A stretch of 64,000 bases of DNA from Acidobacteriota bacterium (lineage in GTDB: Bacteria > Acidobacteriota > Terriglobia > Terriglobales > Acidobacteriaceae), in contig QIAU01000124.1 of NCBI GenBank assembly GCA_003225055.1, positions 62,001 through 126,000 on the forward strand, read 5' to 3'. Made by a program: the position numbers and the translations under genes. The notes under the pieces were generated by a model. That model was not told where the DNA came from. It ran no database searches and saw only the letters and a program-made list of their open reading frames with translations. This document shows positions 55,768 through 64,000 of the stretch, piece after piece; within the stretch, counting starts at the first letter, position 1, and each line of letters opens with the position of its first letter.

Positions 55768-56370
55768 TTGGCGGATCTGTTCACGGTTTTCGTTTGGAAG
55801 CGGTGGCACGACCGAGAGATTTCCGCTACTTCATCGCCTTATGGAATACAGTTGAGCGTAACAGCTCCGGCAAGCATCGCACCGACGCAAGTGCAACTCC
55901 AGGTCGAGGCCTCAGAGTCGGCAGCACAGGCGCAGGTTGCCACCCGCCAGCAGGCGGTTTCTATGGACTCTTCCGATCGTGGCAGGCGCCTGGTACAAAA
56001 GGCCGTCGGCCTGGAGGCTCTGACCGACGAGGACGAGGTCAAAACTACTGTTTTTGTGAGGCGCACGCGTGGGCAAACGGGCAAGGGCACGGTTCCTGAT
56101 GACATTCCATCGTCGCTGGTGTCGATTGCGCAACCGACCGGCAGTGCAGGGAAGGATCTGAGCACCGTGCTTTCCGTACAGGCGCCTCTTCCTCAGTTAG
56201 CAATTACCGTTTCTCAACGGTCAGCCGGTCAAGATCCAGGGCACGATCACGGTAAAATTCGTGCCACCATGACACGGCTGATTCATCGCTTCCCGGACCT
56301 ACGGAACACTCTCCGCAGAGGTCCTCGCCCGAACTCAGATGCAAAGCCGCTGCCAGAACGGAGTAAATGA
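55768..56370 (+). CDS. Hypothetical protein, doubtful
   Basis: A 200-codon frame, Gln/Val/Ser-rich (TAPASIAPTQVQLQVEASES, AQAQVATRQQAVSMDSSDRG). No domain, signal peptide or membrane helix was recognised. The opposite strand also has a shorter open frame. It lies between the integrase remnant and the inverted response-regulator fragment, so it may be part of the former mobile element or not a gene. Confidence 0.25.
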   Translation: MADLFTVFVWKRWHDREISATSSPYGIQLSVTAPASIAPTQVQLQVEASESAAQAQVATRQQAVSMDSSDRGRRLVQKAVGLEALTDEDEVKTTVFVRRTRGQTGKGTVPDDIPSSLVSIAQPTGSAGKDLSTVLSVQAPLPQLAITVSQRSAGQDPGHDHGKIRATMTRLIHRFPDLRNTLRRGPRPNSDAKPLPERSK

Positions 56371-56448
56371 AGCTAGAAATGCTATAGCCGAAGGGATCCG
56401 GCCTCTGCCGACTCCGACATACTGCGGAAACTCACTGTCTGGCAAGAG

Positions 56449-56550
56449 CTACTCAGGTATGGCGGGAAGCTTAATATAATAGGGCACCTGCGCCGCTAAT
56501 CTTTTTTGCAATGCCGCGATCAGGGCATCAATGTCGGCAGGTTTCGCGTC
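56449..56550 (-). pseudogene. Inverted fragment of a response-regulator 3' end
   Basis: The minus strand reads DAKPADIDALIAALQKRLAA then QVPYYIKLPAIPE and TAG. DNA and protein are nearly the same as the 3' end of the response regulator at 53687-54082 (there AKPADIDALIATLQKRLAAR); I count about six differences in some 70 aligned bases plus a 5-base insertion before AAGCTT. Nothing of the receiver lies further upstream. Confidence 0.75.
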
Positions 56551-56593
56551 CGTCAGTGCTCCCGACGTCTGGAAGACCGAACCCATAGCAAAA

Positions 56594-56615
56594 GGGCTCC
56601 GTGTTTCGGGAGCCC
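56594..56615 (-). terminator. Intrinsic terminator of the secreted-protein gene
   Basis: GGGCTCC (56594-56600) and GGAGCCC (56609-56615) form a 7-bp stem with an 8-base loop; on the minus strand it is followed by T4. It lies 19 bases after the stop of the gene ending at 56634. Confidence 0.75.
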
Positions 56616-56633
56616 TCTCCCTAATTGCTAGGT

Positions 56634-58655
56634 TTAAAGGGGGTTGATTAGCACATACCCCGAGGTCAGGACCGCGCTCTTCTGGTACAAGAAGCCGAGA
56701 GGCCCGGTAACGACGACCGAGAAGTTACCGATGCTCGTCCCCAATGCTGAAAGGTCGCAAGCCTCGAAGGTGAAGAGGTATCCGGGGTTATTGTTAAGCA
56801 CGCCATCACCCGCAAAACTGACGCACGTACCGTTGTGGGTGATGGAGCGCACACCATCGACGCTCTGCAAGTTCATTCCTTGCGATGGGTCCTGGTAGGA
56901 CAGGCTACTGTTCTGGGGCTGTGAAGCGCTGTCGTGGAACTTCGCGTGATCGTGATTGTAGTCCTCGCCTTCCCCTTCATCCTGATCATGCCGACATGGA
57001 TTGTTTCGTAGCACGTTCCGAAAATTATTGTATCGGAAAGTGGGCATACCACCCGTGGCAGGATAAGCAAGATTAAGTAGACCTCCATACTCGGCGGTCG
57101 AGCTTCCACCGAATGTGTTGGTGGTCCCCGGAATGTGAGCACCGCCAAGCTGCCATATGCAATTCTCATCCTCGGTTTGAGCTGTCGTGAACAGGGGGTA
57201 AAAGTTAGCTCCCTTCGGCGGATTCACGCAGTCCTTACCTGGGACCGGGTCTGCGGGATTCGAGAAGTGGCGCTGGCACGGAGGATTCGTATCGAACTCG
57301 ATCCTGGGCAGGTTGGCTTCAAAGGCCACCCGACCGTAGTTTCTGCTTTCCCCTTTTGTGCCTTTGAACAGAGGACTTGTAAATTGTACCGGCTCGGCAT
57401 GCAGCGAACGATCCCGGGTCGTGTTCGTAAACGTTCCCGGCCACACTAACTGGTAAGAGACTCCATCGAAGTCGATGTCCGAATCGGTGCAGCCGCCAAT
57501 CGGTACAAATCCAACGGCCCCAGCCGTAGTTGCGTCGAAGCAGAAGTTATCATCCTCCGCCCCGTCAAGGGCACTATCCAGATCGTGGACGCCATCCACA
57601 AGACACGTCCCATCCGACCCATTTACCGCATTGCAGTACTCGAAATGGCCTAGCTCGTCGGAAAAAGCAATGTTGAACGAGTGGGCTGCCCACGGCACCC
57701 GGGTGTGCTCGCTAGAGGTAGCGTATATGGTGTGGAAATCGTGAAAAGTTTGCGTGCAAGTTGCGCCCGTCGGGTCGAACTTGAGCGAAGCGAAGCCATT
57801 GGCCGAGCTGGCGGTCATCGACCCACTCTGATTGGTAGTCAAGTCAGTGATCGTAATCTTTAGCCCGTTCATCGTGTCGTGCAAGTCGATACGCAGCAGG
57901 TCGCCCGAGTTGTAGAAGAGAGTGTCCGTGGTGGGTGTAAATGTAGCGCCGTTTTGCATTTGTGGGCTTGGAGGGCCACCTGGCATGCCGCTTTTTGTGA
58001 TGAACGCGAAGTTAACATACTCTACGGGGCTCCCTCCAGGTCCGCTGCAACCTCCAATGCTGCCGGTGTTCAAGTTCTGCGAAAGGCCGAAGGTGAGAAG
58101 CGCGGAGCACCAGCGGTTGGTGTTGTCACAACTACTAAACCATCCCGGCGGGTAAAACTGCATTTCCATGAAACCCGTGCCGGGGTGGCTGCCAATGTAG
58201 TCCGTCAGTGTCGGGTCTGAGCCATCAAAGATGTTGTTATCGCTGTTTGGTGTGCAGGGGATGTTCGGCCGACCCGGAGACCCTCCTGGGTTGGGTGCGG
58301 ACTGATCGTCGCACAAGGCCATACCAACCCAGAATGTCGGGTGGAGTTGGAAATTGAAGGTTCCACCGGTGCCGTTCTGGTTGGGTTGGGTCGGGGGATC
58401 CTTCGGCAGCCTCAGAAAGTAAACGCCGGTGTTCCCCGAGCCCGGAACGTCGGAGTAGAAGAGAAGCGCAGACTCGTCGTGACCGGTATACGCACCCCCG
58501 TATCCGATGGAATCATAGACCTCCGTGCATAGAATTCCACTCCGATCGTTGCAATCAAGGGCGTTTTGCCGGAAGCCCGAACTGCTTTGCGCACAGGTCA
58601 TACATCCCAGAACGAATAGAACGAACAACGGCAGAAGCCAAGGTAGTCTTCGCAT
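56634..58655 (-). CDS. Large cysteine-rich secreted protein of unknown function
   Basis: 673 residues from ATG 58655, preceded by GGAGG at good spacing; the frame is open for 77 more codons but without a start signal. Residues 1-~22 are a signal peptide (MRRLPWLLPLFVLFVLGCMT) whose LGC could also be read as a lipobox. The mature part is rich in Cys, Gly, Asn and Asp, with beta-type segments (TGVYFLRLPKD, HPTFWVGMALCDDQSAPN, DDNFCFDATTAGAVGFVPIG). I recognise no named domain. Most of the many Cys would be disulfide-bonded outside the cell. It sits 545 bases downstream of a TonB receptor gene on the same strand, with a terminator between. Confidence 0.75.
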   Translation of the reverse strand: MRRLPWLLPLFVLFVLGCMTCAQSSSGFRQNALDCNDRSGILCTEVYDSIGYGGAYTGHDESALLFYSDVPGSGNTGVYFLRLPKDPPTQPNQNGTGGTFNFQLHPTFWVGMALCDDQSAPNPGGSPGRPNIPCTPNSDNNIFDGSDPTLTDYIGSHPGTGFMEMQFYPPGWFSSCDNTNRWCSALLTFGLSQNLNTGSIGGCSGPGGSPVEYVNFAFITKSGMPGGPPSPQMQNGATFTPTTDTLFYNSGDLLRIDLHDTMNGLKITITDLTTNQSGSMTASSANGFASLKFDPTGATCTQTFHDFHTIYATSSEHTRVPWAAHSFNIAFSDELGHFEYCNAVNGSDGTCLVDGVHDLDSALDGAEDDNFCFDATTAGAVGFVPIGGCTDSDIDFDGVSYQLVWPGTFTNTTRDRSLHAEPVQFTSPLFKGTKGESRNYGRVAFEANLPRIEFDTNPPCQRHFSNPADPVPGKDCVNPPKGANFYPLFTTAQTEDENCIWQLGGAHIPGTTNTFGGSSTAEYGGLLNLAYPATGGMPTFRYNNFRNVLRNNPCRHDQDEGEGEDYNHDHAKFHDSASQPQNSSLSYQDPSQGMNLQSVDGVRSITHNGTCVSFAGDGVLNNNPGYLFTFEACDLSALGTSIGNFSVVVTGPLGFLYQKSAVLTSGYVLINPL

Positions 58656-59199
58656 AGTTGCCTCCTTTCCGAATCTTTTTTGGGAACTGAAATGTGGGCC
58701 TTGTGAGCCCGGTGAGATTGAGTTGTCCTTATAGTCTTTCTCTGACTTTCTAACTTCGCAGTGGGCCGCACCCGGACACGAGAGATCATTCAGGCGTGGG
58801 ACGTCGGTCCGCTTCGTGAAGCCGCAGAATCCAGAGTAGCTGTCAGGTAAGGGCCGTGCACGCACGAGACAGATTCGTATGGCCACGGTGCGTGGCTTTG
58901 CTCAGACTTATTCAGTTACGCAGTGGGCTGTGCAACCCGCACAAAGCGTCCTTACGTGCACGCGGGTCTCTCCATTTGCACGCTCACAGACAATCACTGA
59001 TCCAGAACGGATGTCTAGCAGGTACACACGGTAGGTAATTACGGAAAAACCTGTATTAGCCTTAGCTATTTAGCTAAGGGTAAAAGAACTCGCTCCGCTG
59101 TAGCACGCCAGACCACAGCGGAGCGAAATGTGATGCATCAGCAATTCTCACCACATGTAGCGAAGACCGAACTGCTTCGCTAAAATGCGCGGTCACACA
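58656..59199. other. Intergenic region with hairpins between receptor and secreted protein
   Basis: About 545 bases. Besides the strong hairpin at 59090-59126 there is a dyad CCTTAGC-TATTTA-GCTAAGG (59060-59079). The 150 bases before 58655 should contain the promoter of the secreted-protein gene. No gene was recognised. Confidence 0.45.
59090..59126 (-). terminator. Strong hairpin, probable terminator of the TonB receptor gene
   Basis: A perfect 12-bp stem: TCGCTCCGCTGT (59090-59101) with ACAGCGGAGCGA (59115-59126), 13-base loop. On the minus strand it is followed by GTTCTTTT. It lies 74 bases after the receptor stop. Confidence 0.6.
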
Positions 59200-62100
59200 T
59201 CAAAACTCCAGGTGCATGCCGAGCCGAAGTACGCGGCCGGAAACCACGGTGCTGCTGATAACTCCGAATGACTTGGATCCCAGGGTAGTCCCGGGAGCAT
59301 CGAAGACCGTGTGGTTCAGGATGTTGTTGATGTCGCAGCGAAACTCCAAGCGATAACGCTCTCCGTACGGATAAAAGACTTTCTTCACGGACACGTCCCA
59401 ACGCCGGTCGAAGGGCGCGCGCAGAGAATTCCGGGTGGTATCCCCATACTGGCCAGGGCTGTTGGCCACGAATGCGGCCGGATTGAACCATTCCGCAAGT
59501 TGGGCGGCTTGGGAACGGTCGCCTGAAAGGTGAGGATCGCCAATCTGGTTAGGCCTGTCGTATCCCACGCCCGTCAAAGAGGCATCCTTCCCGGTGATGA
59601 CTGTGAAGGGATTTCCTGACTGAAAGACGTGATAGCTGGCGATCTGCCAACCTCCGATCGCCTGGCTCAGGAAGTGCGGAACGGCAAAGATTTTCGGAAT
59701 TTCGTAGATGTACGTGATGACGGCTACGTGGGTCCGATCAAAATCTCCGGGGCCGCGTTCGCCGCCTGGATTGGACGGGTCTTGCTGCGTGCAACTCCCG
59801 ATCACCTCGGTGGAGCATTCGTCGATCACCCTCGACCAGGTGTAGTGACCCTGGAACTGCAGGCCATGAGAGAACCGCTTGGCGAGGAGCGCCTGCAAGG
59901 CGTTATAGGAGGTGTTCAGGTTGGAAGAGTAGCTCGGCATGGAGGCATAGAGCGGAGCGTAGATACGGCGCGCGTCAGTGTTCTTGGTGGTGGCGCCGGT
60001 CCTGTAGACAGCCGGGTTCGCCTCGTATCCGTTATAGCCATGCACCGTCAGATTGCCCACGTAGCTGGTCTGCAGAGCCAAAGTCCCTGAGAGCTGCCTC
60101 TCGATCGTGAGACTGAAGTTCTGGTTGTACATCGGACGGAAGGCACGAGTCAGACCTTCCACGGTGGCGGGCAGCTTGAACACGGCTGCGCTCGGATTGA
60201 CCAGATACGGGTATGGATTGGGGGTGTTTTGGTAGGGGTTGGAAAGCGGGCCGGGATTGTTCACCGTGTTCGACAGCGAAAAGGGCTGCGTCCCATGAAT
60301 CACCGGCTCGGCAACCAGCGGATCGTAGGAGATCCCATAGCCGCCACGGACCGAGGTCCGGCCATCGCCGAAAACGTCCCACGCAAAGCCCACACGCGGA
60401 CCGAAGTTCTTCCATGCGGTGTGATAGGGGAACTGCGGATCGGACTGGTAGACCGTCCCCAAGGGGGCGGTAGGAAATGTTTGCGACTGGATGCCAGGAA
60501 TGAACATCGCCTGTTGCCCCAAACTCTCCCGCCACGCAGTATAGATGTCCCAACGCAAGCCCAAGGTCAAGGTCAGGCGACTGGAGGCCTTCCAGGTGTC
60601 CTGGCTATAGAATCCCACGGGGTAATAATGACCAGACGCCACACTGCCGGAACTTTGCTTGAAATTTACCGGTGTTCCCAGGAGGAAATCCGCTACTGTG
60701 TTTTTCGTAATGCTGCCATCAAATGTGAAGGTTCCGGCGGAGGTGCTGCTATTGGGTCTACCGTAACTGATACGTTCCACCAGGGCCCCCCACTTGAATT
60801 CATGGGAGCCATGGACCCAATCCCAATCCTGCGCCAAGCCGTAATCACGCCCCTTACGTTCATCGATGGTGGGCGCCGTCGCGCTGAAGTGGCCGTTTAC
60901 GGTGATGGTCGGGAGGCGTTTTATCGGATATTGGTCCACGAAATTGGTCGCTCCCAAATCAGCGAGGGTCGTGTGCACCGAGTCGGACTCATCGTAGATC
61001 CACCTCGTATACGAGGCCCTGGTCGTGGATAACAGCGATGGAATCCAGGTCCGGACATAGTTCAGCGTGGCCGTCTTGGGAAATTGAGTGCTCGGCGCGG
61101 GCGAATAGCCGGGGATACTCTGTACCGGACTGGCCGGGAACGGAAGGGTTGCCCGCCGGTAATCGGAGAACCAGCGGAAACTCAGCCGATCCTGCTGAGT
61201 GGCGGCGAAATCAAACTTGCCGGTGATGCCGTCTCCGGTGGTCGGATTGGGACCGGAAAAGGAAAGGGCGCCGGTGGCAAGGTTCGGCAGAGGAATCATG
61301 CCCAGGATCTTTACCGCAACCGGGTCAAAGCGGCTGGGGTCAATTTGATTCCCGAGGAAAGGCAAGTGGGTCAGCGGATCGATCGGTTTTGGATTGGACG
61401 CGCTGAAATCTCCCCGACGTTCCGCGTCTGTCGGCGGGAACGGCGTGGAGGTCTGAGAAGTCTGATGAATGCGCAGTCCCTGGTAGGCGACGAAGAAGAA
61501 GAGCCGGTTCTTGACGATCGGTCCGCCGAACGTGGCGCCGAAATCATGCGATCTCAGGAACGGCTTGGTTGTGCTGAAAAACGGCGTCGAATCGAAGGCG
61601 TCGTTGCGGATAAATTCCCAAGCGCTGCCGTGCAGTTGATTACCGCCGGACTTGGTTACCGCGGCAAATACGGCGGTGCCTCGCCCATACTGGGCGGAGA
61701 CGCCCGAAGTGACGACCTGCACCTCCTGAATTGCGTCGGGGGCTGGCAGTTCAATTGCCTGGCCACGATGCGCAAAATACATACTTCCGCCATCGAGCTG
61801 CACATTGGTCGAGAACGAACGATTTCCCTCGATGTTCAAACGTTGCTGGTTGCGGTTGACGTTGTTGCCCGGACTCACATGTTGCACCCCTGGCGTGTAA
61901 TTGAGGGTTTCGATGACGTTCCGGTTGCTGATCGGCATTTCAGTGATCAACTTGTTGTCCACAAGGTTGCCCAGTGTGTTCGACCGGGTGTCGACTTGGG
62001 GGGCGTCTCCCGAGATGAAAATGCTTTCCCTGGTTGTACCAAGCTGCAGCAGTAGATCTACACGGGCATTTTGAAAAGCCACCAAGGTTACGGGAGTGCG

Positions 62101-62376
62101 GACGACCTGTTTGAAACCGCTAAACGAAGCTGCCACGGAATATGCACCCGGCGGCAGTTCGCGGACCAGGTAATCACCGGCCGCATCTGTTTTGATATGG
62201 AAGGTCTGTCCGGTTGCAAGATTCGTGACGACAACCGGTGCTCCGGGGATGGACAGCCCACTGGGGTCGCGAACCGTCCCAACAATCGCGCCAACCGGCG
62301 TCTGAGCCATCAAGCTGAGCACGAACAGCAAAACTGCCACTACCAGTGCTGCGCAACGAGAATGAATGCTTGTCAT
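59200..62376 (-). CDS. TonB-dependent receptor with carboxypeptidase-regulatory-like domain
   Basis: 1058 residues from ATG 62376, with AGGAAA just upstream. Signal peptide with LVVAVLLFVLSLMAQ. Regulatory-like beta-sandwich at ~30-115 (IVGTVRDPSGLSIPGAPVVV, DAAGDYLVRELPPGAYSVA). Plug with EMPISNRNVIETLNYTPGVQ, SGVSAQYGRGTAVFAAVTKS. The long barrel ends YRLEFRCDINNILNHTVFDA ... RVLRLGMHLEF, with the C-terminal aromatic expected for outer-membrane insertion. Full-length and intact. Genes for uronate transport and oxidation lie upstream on the same strand, so uptake of a uronate oligomer such as pectin fragments is a reasonable inference. Confidence 0.92.
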   Translation of the reverse strand: MTSIHSRCAALVVAVLLFVLSLMAQTPVGAIVGTVRDPSGLSIPGAPVVVTNLATGQTFHIKTDAAGDYLVRELPPGAYSVAASFSGFKQVVRTPVTLVAFQNARVDLLLQLGTTRESIFISGDAPQVDTRSNTLGNLVDNKLITEMPISNRNVIETLNYTPGVQHVSPGNNVNRNQQRLNIEGNRSFSTNVQLDGGSMYFAHRGQAIELPAPDAIQEVQVVTSGVSAQYGRGTAVFAAVTKSGGNQLHGSAWEFIRNDAFDSTPFFSTTKPFLRSHDFGATFGGPIVKNRLFFFVAYQGLRIHQTSQTSTPFPPTDAERRGDFSASNPKPIDPLTHLPFLGNQIDPSRFDPVAVKILGMIPLPNLATGALSFSGPNPTTGDGITGKFDFAATQQDRLSFRWFSDYRRATLPFPASPVQSIPGYSPAPSTQFPKTATLNYVRTWIPSLLSTTRASYTRWIYDESDSVHTTLADLGATNFVDQYPIKRLPTITVNGHFSATAPTIDERKGRDYGLAQDWDWVHGSHEFKWGALVERISYGRPNSSTSAGTFTFDGSITKNTVADFLLGTPVNFKQSSGSVASGHYYPVGFYSQDTWKASSRLTLTLGLRWDIYTAWRESLGQQAMFIPGIQSQTFPTAPLGTVYQSDPQFPYHTAWKNFGPRVGFAWDVFGDGRTSVRGGYGISYDPLVAEPVIHGTQPFSLSNTVNNPGPLSNPYQNTPNPYPYLVNPSAAVFKLPATVEGLTRAFRPMYNQNFSLTIERQLSGTLALQTSYVGNLTVHGYNGYEANPAVYRTGATTKNTDARRIYAPLYASMPSYSSNLNTSYNALQALLAKRFSHGLQFQGHYTWSRVIDECSTEVIGSCTQQDPSNPGGERGPGDFDRTHVAVITYIYEIPKIFAVPHFLSQAIGGWQIASYHVFQSGNPFTVITGKDASLTGVGYDRPNQIGDPHLSGDRSQAAQLAEWFNPAAFVANSPGQYGDTTRNSLRAPFDRRWDVSVKKVFYPYGERYRLEFRCDINNILNHTVFDAPGTTLGSKSFGVISSTVVSGRVLRLGMHLEF

Positions 62377-62526
62377 ATTTTCCTCACATAAGTCACCGCG
62401 CGATCGCGTGATCAACGGGGCAACGGAATTCTTACAATTTCTTGCCTTTTTCTGAACCCCGGTCTCGGGTTCCCCACGGAACTCTTTTGTTGGCCCTGCA
62501 TCAGCGTGCTACCCCCAACTCGACCC

Positions 62527-63267
62527 TCACCTGAATGGTTCAAGCTTCGGAGCGAGGATATGAATGACTGCAAGTACAACCAGATATGCTGACCCTAGAC
62601 TGATGAAGACAGGCCGATACGAACCCGTCCCCTGCAGGATGTAGCCGACAATCTTTGCGATCGGCATTCCGCCCACTGCGCCCCCCATGCCGCCCAAGCC
62701 GACGACCGACCTGACCGCGCGCCGCGGGAACATGTCCGATGCGGCGTTAAAAATCTTGACCGACCAGCCCTGGTGGGCCGCGGCAGCCAGACTAACCAGC
62801 AACACGCCGGTCCACAGGTTCGTCGCACTCGACTCCGCGACGGTCTTGATGGAAGCCGGGAAACTGCCGGATTCGCCGAGTCCCAGCGCGAACCGAGCCG
62901 CGCCGAAGCCAAACAAAGAGTGGGCCAGGGCATGAGCCATCGCGGCAACACTCCACAGGAACACCGCGAGCGAAAAACCTTTGCGCGTGCCGAGCCAGTC
63001 CATCACCCGGCCCACAATCAGCAGGCCGCCGGCATACGCCCTCTGGAAGGCAAAGACGATGTAGCTATAGTCAATGTCGTTCCAGTGAAGTTCGGTTTGC
63101 AGAATGGGCCTGAGCAGGCCTATAAGTTTGCGGTCAATGTAGTTCACCGTGGCGGCGAAGAACACCCGTCCACAGATGATCCAGCGATAATGGCCAATGA
63201 CGGGGACACCCGCGGGGACTGCCACTGGCACCTGCGCTACCGCGATTCCATCCTTGGGTTCGGCCAT
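62527..63267 (-). pseudogene. Hexuronate-type MFS transporter with a large internal deletion
   Basis: 246 residues in one frame. The N-terminal half is normal: IICGRVFFAATVNYIDRKLI, LGTRKGFSLAVFLWSVAAMA, FALGLGESGSFPASIKTVAE. Then the sequence jumps to VLLVSLAAAAHQGWSVKIFN, SDMFPRRAVRSVVGLGGMGG, the last third of an ExuT-like transporter. About 180 residues (roughly helices 5-8) are missing at the join ESSATNLWTG. The frame is kept, but the protein can hardly transport. The gene is 150 bp upstream of the TonB receptor on the same strand. Confidence 0.8.
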
Positions 63268-63299
63268 ACCGCCTGCACTCGTGTTCCCCGCTCAACAGC

Positions 63300-63535
63300 T
63301 CATCCCGCCACCCCTGCCCTGCCGCACTCCAGATTCTGGCCGAGGATAGCGACCTGCGCGCCGCAACCGCTCAGGGCGCAAGCGAGCCCCCCCCGCCCAA
63401 AATGCCGGTGCCACCTTTGACGACCGCCCTCTGTCCGGTGAAGTCGTACATCGCCGCAAGCTTTTCCCGGCTGAAGGGTGCAGGCTTGGCGTACTTCTGC
63501 TTATTGTGAACCGCTTCCGCTCCAGGCCGCGGCAT
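63300..63535 (-). pseudogene. N-terminal remnant of an SDR (mannonate-dehydrogenase-like)
   Basis: From ATG 63535 the minus strand reads PFSREKLAAMYDFTGQRAVV then KGGTGILGG, the nucleotide-binding start of an SDR. In a run of eight C (plus strand 63387-63394) the frame shifts; the continuation LACALSGCGAQVAILGQN lies in the next frame. The rest of the ~280-residue enzyme is gone. The type of SDR and its place beside the transporter and the UxaE-like gene fit D-mannonate oxidation. Confidence 0.65.
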
Positions 63536-63702
63536 GGGTTTGCCTCCGGGTCACCTAGTCGGCGCCCAAAATTGTAGGGTTGACATACAAGAGAAAACAC
63601 GAAAGTATCTCTATTGTCAAATAAAACAACATTGTATTCTATAAAACGCAGGGTCCACGGCCCCGGCTGTGTCCATGCCGGACGCTGTGGCGAGGCTCGA
63701 AA

Positions 63703-64000
63703 ATGAAACAGGTTCCGCAGTCGCAACGTTTAGTCCTGGCAAAGTATTCCTTACGGAGTAGACGACCGTTTTGCTCATCAGGCGAAGGCACAGTTGCGCG
63801 CGTGCATGCCGGCTGCGCCATCTGGCCTGGCGATCGTGCCCGTCTGCAACAAGTCCAATCGCGAGCACGTTATAGTTGGTTCCAAGCCCGGCAGCGTGCG
63901 TGCTGCGGCCGAAGCGGCCGTGCGCGAACTCGGTTGGACCCGGCCCTTTCGCATCGACGCCGACCACATCACTCTGGAGACTGTGGACGGTTTCCTTGAT
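63703..64000 (+). pseudogene. Tagaturonate/fructuronate epimerase-like gene, frameshifted, cut by the right edge
   Basis: ATG 63703 reads MKQVPQSQRLVLAKYS. One excess T near 63751 shifts the frame, and the family sequence continues as YGVDDRFAHQAKAQLRACM, AIVPVCNKSNREHVIVGSKP, GSVRAAAEAAVRELGW, FRIDADHITLETVDGFLD, open at the right edge. It matches the UxaE-type epimerase start as I know it. Divergent from the SDR/MFS/receptor genes, which it complements in a uronate pathway. Whether the rest of the gene is intact lies outside the window. Confidence 0.7.

Noticed and set aside
1-64000. CRISPR array, rRNA genes, prophage structural genes, replication origin
   Set aside because: None found: no regularly spaced repeats, no rRNA sequence, no phage head/tail genes, no DnaA-box cluster noticed.

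Overview
The window looks like chromosomal DNA of an Acidobacteriota member, probably class Terriglobia (Koribacter/Sulfotelmatobacter-like). This is an inference from gene content: two very large TonB-dependent receptors with an N-terminal carboxypeptidase-regulatory-like domain, a CadC-type winged-helix/TPR regulator, a bacterial GH63 glucosidase, several ECF sigma/anti-sigma pairs, a basic/acidic bipolar protein and moderately high GC. No rRNA is present. There is one tRNA, tRNA-Val(GAC), at 55370-55446.

Layout. 1-4531: TonB receptor (cut by the left edge) behind a GAF-TonB fusion gene. 5182-11216: aminotransferase, a hydrolase with an in-frame stop, the winged-helix/TPR regulator, a double-cupredoxin protein. 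11255-15996: GH63 with a glucose dehydrogenase stub behind it, a broken VOC gene, an ECF sigma/anti-sigma pair. 16324-16890: remnants of a cupredoxin and a DUF2231 gene. 17205-22953: DHA2 exporter, divergent from a receiver-thioredoxin-reductase-like fusion and its cyclic-nucleotide-domain histidine kinase, then two small proteins. 23655-26110: DoxX/MarR, a ruined VapBC-like pair, an IS256-type transposase remnant. 26298-29005: Tat-exported molybdopterin oxidoreductase, cytochrome b, ECF sigma and anti-sigma with a second Cys/His motif. 29582-37974: ArsR, SDR, CGNR regulator, dehalogenase-like hydrolase, MOSC protein, broken DUF1223, DUF2721, NmrA-like, MFS. 38294-39664: PIN and transposase remnants and a SpoIIAA-like protein. 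40730-45816: a three-gene radical-dehydratase/activase module, the most intriguing intact system. 46086-52587: haloperoxidase remnant, PilT-like ATPase, Fpg/Nei glycosylase, S4 protein, metallophosphoesterase, a 39-aa protein. 52839-56550: a scrambled zone of response regulator, kinase and integrase fragments around the tRNA. 56634-64000: a cysteine-rich secreted protein, the second TonB receptor, and a decayed uronate-catabolism group.

How the genes work together. Functional groupings that still look intact are: (i) ATP-dependent low-potential electron transfer (HgdB-like protein + tandem ASKHA activase + DUF2229 protein); (ii) the cyclic-nucleotide-domain kinase with a redox-fold response regulator; (iii) the Mo-oxidoreductase/cytochrome b unit with its ECF switch; (iv) TonB-dependent uptake.

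A striking trait is the number of interrupted genes: about twenty. Several breaks lie in homopolymers (A4, T4, C7, C8), so base-calling error must be excluded. A 7-bp tandem duplication, large internal deletions, orphan fragments and an inverted duplicate argue that much of the decay is real. All function calls come from reading the sequence; no database search was run.
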